NCBI GenBank assembly: GCA_964523945.1
Contig: CAZGBU010000011.1
Span: 1-31,573 of the forward strand
Length of the DNA stretch: 31,573 nucleotides
Direction: 5' to 3'
From: CAKTOF01 sp964523945
GTDB lineage: Bacteria > Bacillota > Clostridia > Oscillospirales > Oscillospiraceae
This document shows positions 15,725 through 23,178 of this stretch, piece by piece (positions within the stretch are counted from its first letter, which is position 1; every line of letters starts with the position of its first letter). The position numbers were made by a program, and so were the translations under genes. Below the pieces are notes generated by a model. It saw nothing but the letters and a program-made list of their open reading frames with translations, was not told the DNA's origin and searched no databases.

Positions 15725-16645
15725 TCAGCCCTGCCAGATGGCCGTGTGCTTTTCAATCAGGAAATCGGGATGGTACGACTCCTTTGCTTTGCGCAGGCCC
15801 TCGACACCCATATCGTCTTCGCGGTTGATCCAGCGGACCGCTGGATAGGTTTCCCGGATCCAGCGGGCGTATTCACGGTTGACGATGGCATAGCTGCCCT
15901 GGATTGATGCATCCGCCTTTTCAAAGTGGACATTATAGCTCTCCTCGCTCACACGGCGGCCGAGCGCGAACGCCACCGGCTGCCCGCCCGCCCGGATCAG
16001 GATGCCCTCCAGCCCGAGCGGAACAAAATCACGCATCGCCGTGTACAGCGCGACATCCTCGTCTTTCTGATCGTGCTCTTCCTCGCTGCTGCGCTCCGTC
16101 TCGGCTGCGGCGGCGGCCTGCCACTGCCGCTCGATCGCCTGGCACTCGGCCAGATTATCCGGCGTGACGGGCACCGCCTCCCAGTCGGGATGGTTCTCGA
16201 CAAAGCGGTTGATGTGGTTGCGCTTGGCCTGCATCTTCTTACCGGCCAGGTCGGCCAGCTTGTCCACGCCATAGACATAGTCATAGCTGTCGCGGTCGGC
16301 CTGGTAAGCGAACCGGCCGGGGAACAGCGATTCGAGTACATCGATCATCTCCGGCGTCACACAAATCAGCCGGAACGGCACGCCGCGCTCATATGCGTCG
16401 GCGCGCAGCGCCTCGATCACCGGCTGCAGCGCGCCGCTGCCGACCGGATAGAGATAATTGGTCCCGTGCGGGCCGCACATCTGACCGAGCACAAAATCAC
16501 CCATGCGCGCGATACGGATGCCATACGCTTTCTGCCAGGCATAGAGCACGACAAACGTCATCTCGCAGCCACGCGTACCGGCGGCATACAGGAGCGGCTC
16601 GGCCCATTGCCGGTCTTCCAGAGACACTTCCTTAAAATCGATCAT
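15725..16645 (-). CDS. DUF2156-domain protein (MprF C-terminal-like transferase)
   Basis: The 306-residue length and sequence fit the DUF2156 family, a double GNAT fold related to the phosphatidylglycerol lysyltransferase domain of MprF. Telling parts are NYLYPVGSGALQPVIEAL, FAYQADRDSYDYVYGVDKLADLAGKKMQAKRNHINRF (about 112-148) and FEKADASIQGSYAIVNREYARW. MprF relatives transfer amino acids from tRNA to lipids; most stand-alone DUF2156 proteins have no known substrate. No membrane segments are present, unlike full MprF. An acidic insert (about 182-196, ETERSSEEEHDQKDED) interrupts the second half. The start is set by GGAGAAGG; a consensus promoter lies 60 bp upstream. It leads an operon with a GNAT and a YbaK-type deacylase. 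Confidence 0.8.
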   Translation of the reverse strand: MIDFKEVSLEDRQWAEPLLYAAGTRGCEMTFVVLYAWQKAYGIRIARMGDFVLGQMCGPHGTNYLYPVGSGALQPVIEALRADAYERGVPFRLICVTPEMIDVLESLFPGRFAYQADRDSYDYVYGVDKLADLAGKKMQAKRNHINRFVENHPDWEAVPVTPDNLAECQAIERQWQAAAAAETERSSEEEHDQKDEDVALYTAMRDFVPLGLEGILIRAGGQPVAFALGRRVSEESYNVHFEKADASIQGSYAIVNREYARWIRETYPAVRWINREDDMGVEGLRKAKESYHPDFLIEKHTAIWQG

Positions 16646-16653
16646 ATCATTGC

Positions 16654-16672
16654 CTTCTCCGCTGCGGAGAAG
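16654..16672 (-). promoter_or_regulatory. Palindrome overlapping the DUF2156 ribosome-binding site
   Basis: CTTCTCCGC and GCGGAGAAG form a perfect 9+1+9 dyad. On the minus strand the 3' arm is the Shine-Dalgarno GGAGAAGG of the gene starting at 16645, so pairing would hide it. It may instead be an operator. Confidence 0.45.
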
Positions 16673-16706
16673 CATTCCTTTCCGTTGTGTACTTACAGTC
16701 CGCTTT

Positions 16707-16735
16707 ATTTTACCGCACGAGCGGCGCGATGTCAA
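16707..16735 (-). promoter_or_regulatory. Strong sigma-A type promoter for the DUF2156-GNAT-YbaK operon
   Basis: On the minus strand a perfect TTGACA (16730-16735) and TAAAAT (16707-16712) are 17 bp apart. It lies about 40 bp past the stop of the upstream YczE-like gene. Confidence 0.85.
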
Positions 16736-16773
16736 CAAAACATCGCCGGCAGCACGCCCGGCATTTCAACCTT

Positions 16774-17469
16774 TTACCGATTTTCCGGCTGCGGCGCCGG
16801 ATCCTCCTGCGCCGTCTCGCCCAGCGCGCGAATCGGCGCCGCCGCCAGCATGCGCGCCATCGGCGCGCCGAAGAAATGGTTGCACGCGGCCACTGCGCGT
16901 CCGGTACCGAGTACGGCGCAGACCGTGCCGATGCCGATGCCGATCAGCCGGCCGGCCGCAATCAGTCCAATGGCCAGCGTGATGCAAACGCTCACCGCGT
17001 CGAACAGGTTTTTGGCAAAGCCCATGCTACGGCCGATGCGCTCACCGAGCGCCTGCACCAGCCCGTCGGCCGGGTTGGGGATCAGCCGCATCGCCACCAT
17101 GATTGCCGCGCCGAAGCCGGTACAGACGATTGCCAGGACAAGCATCACCACGCGCAGCGGGATGGACTCGGCCGTCGGCAGCGCGGCAGAGAACAGGTTC
17201 ATACAGCGTGTGAACACAAAGCAGAACGGCACCTGCAGAAAATCAAACCACTTCAGCGAGCGCCCTTTCAGCACCGCTTCCATCACGAAATAGAGCAGAT
17301 AGACCACCATTGCAGTATTGGCAAACGAGAACCCGCGCAGCTCTGCCACACAGTAGGCCACCGCGACAAGCGGGGAGACACCGAGATCTGTCTTGGTGTT
17401 GAGCACGATGCCGAGCGCCAGCAGCACCATTCCCGCGAAATAGAGTGCCAGCCGTTTGACGTGATTCAT
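16774..17469 (-). CDS. YczE/YitT-like integral membrane protein
   Basis: The 231-residue protein has about five hydrophobic segments, beginning with RLALYFAGMVLLALGIVLNTKTDLGVSPL, a strong signature of the YczE/YyaS group (small, GxxL-rich transporters or regulators of unknown substrate). Later parts include GFGAAIMVAMRLIPNPADGLVQALGERIGRSMGFAKNLFD, which matches the family's repeated half. The last 30 residues are hydrophilic (QEDPAPQPENR). The ATG has GGGGAGAG upstream and a good promoter. The nearest downstream hairpin (16745-16762, GCCGG/CCGGC) is a weak terminator that abuts the next promoter. Its role is unknown. Confidence 0.8.
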   Translation of the reverse strand: MNHVKRLALYFAGMVLLALGIVLNTKTDLGVSPLVAVAYCVAELRGFSFANTAMVVYLLYFVMEAVLKGRSLKWFDFLQVPFCFVFTRCMNLFSAALPTAESIPLRVVMLVLAIVCTGFGAAIMVAMRLIPNPADGLVQALGERIGRSMGFAKNLFDAVSVCITLAIGLIAAGRLIGIGIGTVCAVLGTGRAVAACNHFFGAPMARMLAAAPIRALGETAQEDPAPQPENR

Positions 17470-17504
17470 TTCTCTCTCCCCTTGCCCCAGCAGAATCTTT
17501 TCTT

Positions 17505-17533
17505 ATTCTACGACGAAATCCCGTATAATGCAA
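17505..17533 (-). promoter_or_regulatory. Sigma-A type promoter for the YczE-like gene
   Basis: On the minus strand TTGCAT (17528-17533) and TAGAAT (17505-17510) are 17 bp apart, 36 bp before the start codon. Confidence 0.75.
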
Positions 17534-17548
17534 ATGATTTTCAGCCGC

Positions 17549-17580
17549 AAAAAACGGGCGACCCTGCGGGCGCCCGTTTT
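17549..17580 (-). terminator. Terminator of the unknown 223-residue gene
   Basis: AAAACGGGCG (17551-17560) pairs with CGCCCGTTTT (17571-17580), with an inner CCC/GGG stem. Six T follow the stem on the minus strand. Confidence 0.85.
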
Positions 17581-17593
17581 GCACAGAAGCGGA

Positions 17594-18265
17594 TCAGAGC
17601 GGATTTTCGCGCGTGCGCTTTGTGACATCGCCAATGGCGATGACGTCCGGCTGCGTGGTGTAGCAGCAGGTATAGTCGTCGTCGTGGCAGGCGATGGAGA
17701 AACTCTTCGCGTCCTCGAGATAGTTCCATGCGATTACATCCATCACGCAGAAACGCCCCTTGGCGTGCATGAAGATGTGCCGCCCCGCGGGCAGCGCCGG
17801 GATCACGACCTTCGGCAGGTTTGCGATGTCAAAGGTGTGCGGCCCGCCGTTCGCCTCGATGTCGTCGACCGGACGGTCGGTGTTCATATTGATGTAGAGA
17901 TTCTCGCCGTCGTCCTCGATTGCAAAAACGACGTCGTAATTCTCCTCTTTCGGTCTGGTGCCGCGCGCAAGGCGGCACATGTCGACATCGACGCCGTCCT
18001 CGCGCATATACAGATAGCCCACGCGGCACGGCTCAAGCGCCTTGATCAGCGCAATGACCAGCCATGTTGCCGGCACGTCGGTCAGATAGTAGCGGTTCTC
18101 CGGATGGTCACGCCAGGCGGAAAGCTGCGCCAGTGCCCGCTCATAGCACCCCTTATCCCAGATGGGCATGTCAATCATCTGGCCGTTCGGCGCCAGGCGC
18201 CGCTCGTAGTGTCCGCCGACCTGTTCGGTCATCCGGCTCAGATTGCATACAATTCGATCCTGCAT
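17594..18265 (-). CDS. Conserved-looking hypothetical cytoplasmic protein
   Basis: The 223-residue protein has no family I can name and no signal peptide or membrane segment. It is rich in acidic and aromatic residues, with beta-strand-like runs such as DVVFAIEDDGENLYINMN, PKVVIPALPAGRHIFMHAKG and RFCVMDVIAWNYLED, and nine scattered Cys. AAAGGAG precedes ATG 18265; the much longer frame to 21175 is antisense to miaB and mutS and is not credited. A TG-extended TATACT (18301-18306) gives a promoter and a clear terminator follows, so it is a single-gene unit divergent from miaB. A 7-bp inverted repeat (TGGAAGC/GCTTCCA, 18265-18271 and 18295-18301) spans the leader. Confidence 0.65.
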   Translation of the reverse strand: MQDRIVCNLSRMTEQVGGHYERRLAPNGQMIDMPIWDKGCYERALAQLSAWRDHPENRYYLTDVPATWLVIALIKALEPCRVGYLYMREDGVDVDMCRLARGTRPKEENYDVVFAIEDDGENLYINMNTDRPVDDIEANGGPHTFDIANLPKVVIPALPAGRHIFMHAKGRFCVMDVIAWNYLEDAKSFSIACHDDDYTCCYTTQPDVIAIGDVTKRTRENPL

Positions 18266-18300
18266 GGAAGCGCTCCTTTCTCTTTTGGGAATCTGCTTCC

Positions 18301-18306
18301 AGTATA
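18301..18306 (-). promoter_or_regulatory. Extended -10 promoter element, minus strand
   Basis: The minus strand reads ATGTTATACT, a TG-extended -10 (TATACT) with no good -35, 35 bp before the start of the 223-residue gene. Confidence 0.5.
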
Positions 18307-18352
18307 ACATGGCCGCTGCACAAACGCCAGCACAAAATCCCGCCGGCGGCTG

Positions 18353-18381
18353 TTGCAATCTCCGGGCGAAAATGGTAGAAT
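18353..18381 (+). promoter_or_regulatory. Sigma-A type promoter for the miaB-mutS operon
   Basis: TTGCAA (18353-18358) and TAGAAT (18376-18381) are 17 bp apart, followed by an AT-rich discriminator, 37 bp before the TTG start of miaB. Confidence 0.75.
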
Positions 18382-18418
18382 ATTTTATTAAAATGACCCC
18401 GGGTCTGGAGGATGAATC

Positions 18419-19822
18419 TTGGAACAGAAAACCACCGTGATCTCCCCTGCGCAGCTCGCCGCGCAGTCGGAGTTCTGTGAGAAAATCAGAGCATACTGGG
18501 CGCGGCGCGGCGACGTGCCGGCCGCCTTTGTCGACACCTACGGCTGCCAGCAGAACGAGGCCGACTCCGAGCGGATCCGCGGGATGCTGCGCGAGAGCGG
18601 TTATGTATTCACCGATACCGAAGAGGGTGCCGACCTCATCGTCATCAACACCTGTGCCGTGCGCGAGCACGCCGAGCAGCGTGTGTTCGGCAACGTCGGC
18701 GCGCTCGTGCACACCAAGCGCCGCCACCCATCGCAGCGCATTTTTCTGTGCGGGTGCATGATGGGGCAGGCGCACGTCGTCGAGCGCATCCGGCAGAGCT
18801 ACCGCCACGTCGACTGCGTGTTCTCCACCCATCACCTCTGGCAGTTTCCGGAGCTGCTGTACCGCTCGCTGCTCTCCGGTGACCGGCAGTTCGCCGTGGC
18901 GGACGAACCTGGCTCCATCGCGGAGGGCATTCCCGTCGTGCGCGCCAACGCGCTCAAGGGCTGGCTGTCGGTCATGTATGGGTGCAACAATTTCTGCAGC
19001 TACTGCATCGTTCCATATGTTCGCGGGCGCGAACGCTCCCGCCGGCCGGAGGATGTGCTGGCCGAGGCACGGCAGATGGTCGCGGCCGGGTATAAGGACA
19101 TCACGCTGCTTGGCCAGAACGTCAACTCCTACGGCAGAGATCTTGGGCTCGGCGTCGACTTTGCAGACCTGCTTGCTGCGGTCGCCGCGATCGACGGCGA
19201 ATTCGTCGTGCGCTTTATGACCTCGCACCCGAAAGACGCATCGCAGAAGCTGTTCGGCACGATGGCCGCGAACGACAAGATTGCAAAACATCTGCATCTG
19301 CCGTTCCAGGCGGGAAACGACCGCGTGCTGCGCGCGATGAACCGCTGCTATACTGCCGCGCAGTATCTGGATCTGGTCGAGCGCGCGCGGCGCGCTATGC
19401 CGGACCTTGTGCTGACCAGCGACGTCATCGTCGGTTTCCCCGGCGAGACGGACGAGGAATTCGAAGACACCATGCGCCTGATTGAGCAGGTGCGCTACGA
19501 TGCGCTGTTCACGTTTCTCTACTCTCCCCGGGTCGGCACACCGGCGGCCAAGCTGCCTGATCCGTTCACGCGCGATCAGAAACAGGCGCGGTTTGACCGG
19601 CTGGTTGAGGCACAGAATCAGATCTCCGAAGCGCGCCACCAGGCCTATGTCGGCACAGTGCAGCGCTGCCTGATCGACGGCCGCGAGGGCGCGCATCTCA
19701 CCGCCCGCACAGGCGGCGGCCGCCTGGTCCGCCTGGACGGGCCGGACGAACTGATCGGCACATTCCGTCCCATCCGCATCACGCAGGCCGGCACCTGGTC
19801 GCTGGTCGGCGAACCGGCCTGA
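18419..19822 (+). CDS. miaB: tRNA-2-methylthio-N6-dimethylallyladenosine synthase MiaB
   Basis: The 467-residue radical-SAM methylthiotransferase adds a methylthio group to i6A37 of tRNAs reading UNN codons. The N-terminal UPF0004 domain carries the auxiliary-cluster cysteines Cys43 (DTYGCQQNEADSE), Cys79 (VINTCAVREHAEQR) and Cys113 (GCMMGQ). The radical-SAM motif is Cys189-x3-Cys193-x2-Cys196 (YGCNNFCSYCIVPYVRGRERSR). GQNVNSYG and VGFPGETDEEF are classic MiaB segments, and a C-terminal TRAM domain follows. The start is TTG 18419, with GGAGGA 6 nt upstream; a nearby ATG (18412) is out of frame. It leads the mutS-mutL-miaA string, and miaA, which makes its substrate base, is in the same string. 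Confidence 0.95.
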   Translation: MEQKTTVISPAQLAAQSEFCEKIRAYWARRGDVPAAFVDTYGCQQNEADSERIRGMLRESGYVFTDTEEGADLIVINTCAVREHAEQRVFGNVGALVHTKRRHPSQRIFLCGCMMGQAHVVERIRQSYRHVDCVFSTHHLWQFPELLYRSLLSGDRQFAVADEPGSIAEGIPVVRANALKGWLSVMYGCNNFCSYCIVPYVRGRERSRRPEDVLAEARQMVAAGYKDITLLGQNVNSYGRDLGLGVDFADLLAAVAAIDGEFVVRFMTSHPKDASQKLFGTMAANDKIAKHLHLPFQAGNDRVLRAMNRCYTAAQYLDLVERARRAMPDLVLTSDVIVGFPGETDEEFEDTMRLIEQVRYDALFTFLYSPRVGTPAAKLPDPFTRDQKQARFDRLVEAQNQISEARHQAYVGTVQRCLIDGREGAHLTARTGGGRLVRLDGPDELIGTFRPIRITQAGTWSLVGEPA

Positions 19823-19846
19823 GGCCGGCAGAAGGAGGCATCCACA

Positions 19847-22438
19847 TTGGCTGAACTCACCCCGATGACGAAGCAATATCTGGAGATCAAGGAGCAGAAC
19901 AAGGACTGTATCCTTTTCTTTCGGCTCGGCGATTTCTACGAGATGTTCGCCGAGGACGCAAAACTCGCCTCCAAAGAGCTGGATCTGACGCTCACCACGC
20001 GCGACCGTTCGAAGGACGCGGAAGACCGCATCCCGATGTGCGGCGTGCCGTACCATTCGTCGGAGAGCTACATCGCCCGCCTTGTCGCCAAGGGCTATAA
20101 GGTCGCCATCTGTGAGCAGATGGAAGATCCCGCGCTGGCCAAGGGACTGGTCAAGCGCGACATTGTGCGCATCGCCACGCCCGGCACCGTCACCGAAAGC
20201 TCGATGCTCGAGGAGGGACGCAACAACTATTTTGCCTGCGTCTGCGAGGCTGACGGCCGGTTTGGGCTGGCGCTGTGCGACGTTTCCACCGGCGCACTGA
20301 TGGCCACACAGACCCGCGGCGAAAACGCGCTCGAGCAGGCAATCAACGAGCTGGGCCGCTTCGCGCCGGCCGAGGTGCTGCTCAGTCCGTCCGCCGCCGC
20401 GCTTGAGGCGCTCGAAGATGTGCTCTCCGGCCGGCTTGCATGCTGCCACGCCATCGGAACGGATACGGAATTTGAGCAGGCGGAAGCCGTTTTGATCGAC
20501 CAGCTTGGCACGCTGCCCGAACCGCTGGGGCAGGCAGACTGCGCCGTCGTCCGCCAGGCGGCCGGCGCGCTGCTTGCGCATCTGCGCGCAGCGCAGAAAT
20601 CCGACCTCGGCCACATCCGCACGCTGGAATACTATGTCTCCGGCCGGTTCATGGAGCTGGATCTCACGGCGCGGCGCAATCTCGAGCTGACTGAGACGAT
20701 GCGGGCCAAGGAAAAACGCGGCACTCTTTTGTGGGTGCTCGACCGCACGCGCACGTCGATGGGCGGGCGCATGCTGCGTGCCTGGCTCGAGCGGCCGCTG
20801 CTCAGCCCGGCCGCAATCGGCCGGCGGCTTGGCGCGGTGGATGAACTGGTCAAGGGTACGGTGATGCGCGGCGAGCTGGTCGAGCTGCTGCGCAGCGTGA
20901 CCGACCTGGAGCGCATCATGGGCCGGCTGATCGCCGGCACGGCCAACTGCCGCGACCTTGTCTCGCTCGCTGCCGGCGCAGAGCCGCTGCCGGCGATCCG
21001 TGCGCAGCTTGCCGCGGCGCAATCGCCGCTGCTGCGCGAACTCTTCGACCGGATTGACGAGCTGGCCGACCTGAAAGCGCTCATTGACCGCGCCGTTGTC
21101 GACGAACCGCCGTTCACTGTCCGCGAGGGCGGTATGATCCGCACCGGCTACAGCGATGAGCTCGACCGGCTGCACGAGATCATGTCCGGCGGCAAGGGCA
21201 GCCTGACCGCGGTGGAGACGCGCGAAAAAGAACGCACCGGCATCCCGAAGCTCAAGGTTGGCTATAACCGCGTATTTGGCTATTATATAGAGGTATCAAA
21301 GTCCTACACCGGCCAGGTGCCGGACGATTACATCCGCAAGCAGACGCTCACCGGCAGCGAGCGCTACATCACGCCGGAGCTCAAGGAGCTGGAGAACACC
21401 ATTCTGACCGCAAAAGACCGCATCACCGCGCTGGAATACGAGCTGTTCTGTGATCTGCGCGCAACGCTCAGCGCGGCGAGCAGCCGCGTGCGGCAGACGG
21501 CCTCGGCCATCGCGACGCTCGACGCGCTCGCCTCTCTGGCCGAGGTTGCGGCGCGGCAGAACTACTGCCGGCCGGAGATCAACGTATCCGGGCGTATTAT
21601 CATCCGCGAAGGGCGTCATCCGGTCGTTGAGCAGATGCTCAAGGGGTCGCTGTTTGTGCCGAACGACACGGTTCTCGGCGCCGAGGGCAACCAGGTTTCG
21701 ATCATCACCGGCCCGAACATGGCCGGCAAATCCACCTACATGCGGCAGGTTGCGCTGATCGTGCTGATGGCGCAGATCGGCTCGTTTGTCCCGGCCAAAT
21801 CGGCCGAGATCGGCATTGTCGACCGTATTTTTACGCGCATCGGCGCGTCGGACGATCTCGCGGCCGGACAGTCGACGTTTATGGTCGAGATGACGGAAGT
21901 GGCGGATATTCTGAAAAATGCGACGCCGCAGAGTCTGCTGATTCTCGACGAGATCGGCCGCGGCACATCGACCTACGACGGCATGGCCATCGCGCGCGCA
22001 GTGCTCGAATATGCGGCCGACCCGAAAAGGCTGGGTGCAAAGACGCTGTTCGCCACGCACTATCACGAGCTGACTGTGCTCGAGCAGGAACTGCCCGGCG
22101 TCAAAAACTTCAACATTGCCGTTAAAAAGCGCCAGGGCGACATGATTTTCCTGCGGCGCATCGTGTCCGGCGCGGCCGACCGCAGCTACGGCGTCGAGGT
22201 CGCACGGCTTGCCGGCCTGCCGGAGAAAGTCGTCGCGCGCGCCCGGGCGCTGCTGGCCGAGCTGGAAGCGCACGGCGCGATGGAATACACCGCCGCACCC
22301 GGCGCGCCGGACGATCAGATCTCGCTCGACACGCTCGGCGAAAGCGCACTGCGCGAGCGGCTCGCCTCCATTGCCGTCGAAACGCTCACGCCCATTGAAG
22401 CCATGAACATACTCTACGAGCTCAAGCAGATGCTGTAA
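19847..22438 (+). CDS. mutS: DNA mismatch repair protein MutS
   Basis: The full-length 863-residue protein recognises mismatches and small loops. The mismatch-reading Phe-x-Glu is at 30-32 (LGDFYEMF). The connector and clamp domains follow, then the ABC ATPase: Walker A GPNMAGKST (from about 622), Walker B LLILDEIGRGTSTYDG and the His switch FATHYHEL. The dimerisation helix-turn-helix follows, and the tail ends EAMNILYELKQML. It starts at TTG 19847, 8 nt after AAGGAGG and 24 bp after miaB. MutL is two genes downstream, so both repair partners are co-expressed. The long minus-strand frames opposite it are GC shadows. Confidence 0.97.
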   Translation: MAELTPMTKQYLEIKEQNKDCILFFRLGDFYEMFAEDAKLASKELDLTLTTRDRSKDAEDRIPMCGVPYHSSESYIARLVAKGYKVAICEQMEDPALAKGLVKRDIVRIATPGTVTESSMLEEGRNNYFACVCEADGRFGLALCDVSTGALMATQTRGENALEQAINELGRFAPAEVLLSPSAAALEALEDVLSGRLACCHAIGTDTEFEQAEAVLIDQLGTLPEPLGQADCAVVRQAAGALLAHLRAAQKSDLGHIRTLEYYVSGRFMELDLTARRNLELTETMRAKEKRGTLLWVLDRTRTSMGGRMLRAWLERPLLSPAAIGRRLGAVDELVKGTVMRGELVELLRSVTDLERIMGRLIAGTANCRDLVSLAAGAEPLPAIRAQLAAAQSPLLRELFDRIDELADLKALIDRAVVDEPPFTVREGGMIRTGYSDELDRLHEIMSGGKGSLTAVETREKERTGIPKLKVGYNRVFGYYIEVSKSYTGQVPDDYIRKQTLTGSERYITPELKELENTILTAKDRITALEYELFCDLRATLSAASSRVRQTASAIATLDALASLAEVAARQNYCRPEINVSGRIIIREGRHPVVEQMLKGSLFVPNDTVLGAEGNQVSIITGPNMAGKSTYMRQVALIVLMAQIGSFVPAKSAEIGIVDRIFTRIGASDDLAAGQSTFMVEMTEVADILKNATPQSLLILDEIGRGTSTYDGMAIARAVLEYAADPKRLGAKTLFATHYHELTVLEQELPGVKNFNIAVKKRQGDMIFLRRIVSGAADRSYGVEVARLAGLPEKVVARARALLAELEAHGAMEYTAAPGAPDDQISLDTLGESALRERLASIAVETLTPIEAMNILYELKQML

Positions 22439-22451
22439 AGGAGGCGCGCGA

Positions 22452-23159
22452 ATGAAGCGCTATGACATGGGCTGTCCCATGACCAAATACGAGCGCGTGC
22501 TCGGCTGGGTCTACCTGCCGTTCTACGTCGTGCTGCTGTCGCTGCTGCTGTCGTTTCTGTTCGGCTGGTTCGGCTGGCAGGCGGACGGCTTCCGGTTCAA
22601 CGCCGTCTATTTCTGTGTGAATCTGGTCGTCATTGTGCTGATCTTCCACCGCTTTCTGTGGACCTCGCTGTGCCGGATCGGCAAAAAATTCTGGCCGTTC
22701 ATACAGGCGCTGATCCTGGGCTTTGTGCTCTACTATGCCGCGATGTTCCTGCTTGGGCTGCTGTACAGCTGGCTGTTCCCGGAGCTTGCCAACCCCAACA
22801 ACGAGTCGGTATCCACACTCGCCTCGGCGCACTACGGCGCGATGGTCGTGTTCACTGTCGTCTTTGCCCCGATCGTAGAGGAGACGCTGATGCGCGGGCT
22901 GATCTTCGGCTCGATCGCGCGCAAAAGCCGCGTCTGGGCCTATATCGTTTCCATTGTTGCATTTGCTGCCATCCATGTGTGGCAGTATGTCGGCCATGTC
23001 TCGGCCGGCACCATCGCGCTGAGCGCGATTCAGTATCTGCCGGCCGGCGTTGCGCTCGGCTGGACCTATGAGAAAGCGTCGAACATCTGGGCGGCCATCC
23101 TGCTGCACGCCGCTGTCAACGCCGTCCCGCTCGGCCTGATGGGCATCACCATCAGCTGA
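22452..23159 (+). CDS. CPBP-family intramembrane metalloprotease between mutS and mutL
   Basis: The 235-residue protein has several membrane segments and the three CPBP (CAAX protease/bacteriocin-processing, Abi) motifs: EETLMRG (Glu143, Glu144, Arg148), FAAIH (Phe171, His175) and HAAVN (His219, Asn223). These residues form the metal and catalytic site in Rce1-type proteases. Bacterial members handle prenylated or hydrophobic peptides, bacteriocin immunity or membrane-protein processing; the substrate here is unknown. It starts 13 bp after mutS with AAAGGAGG and ends 19 bp before mutL, so it is an unusual insertion into the mismatch-repair pair. The active-site set is complete. Confidence 0.88.
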   Translation: MKRYDMGCPMTKYERVLGWVYLPFYVVLLSLLLSFLFGWFGWQADGFRFNAVYFCVNLVVIVLIFHRFLWTSLCRIGKKFWPFIQALILGFVLYYAAMFLLGLLYSWLFPELANPNNESVSTLASAHYGAMVVFTVVFAPIVEETLMRGLIFGSIARKSRVWAYIVSIVAFAAIHVWQYVGHVSAGTIALSAIQYLPAGVALGWTYEKASNIWAAILLHAAVNAVPLGLMGITIS

Positions 23160-23178
23160 CCCGGAAAGGAGTTCCGCA

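Noticed and set aside
17594..21175. 1193-codon minus-strand open frame
   Set aside because: Most of it is antisense to miaB and mutS. Only the part from ATG 18265, which has a Shine-Dalgarno, promoter and terminator, is credited.
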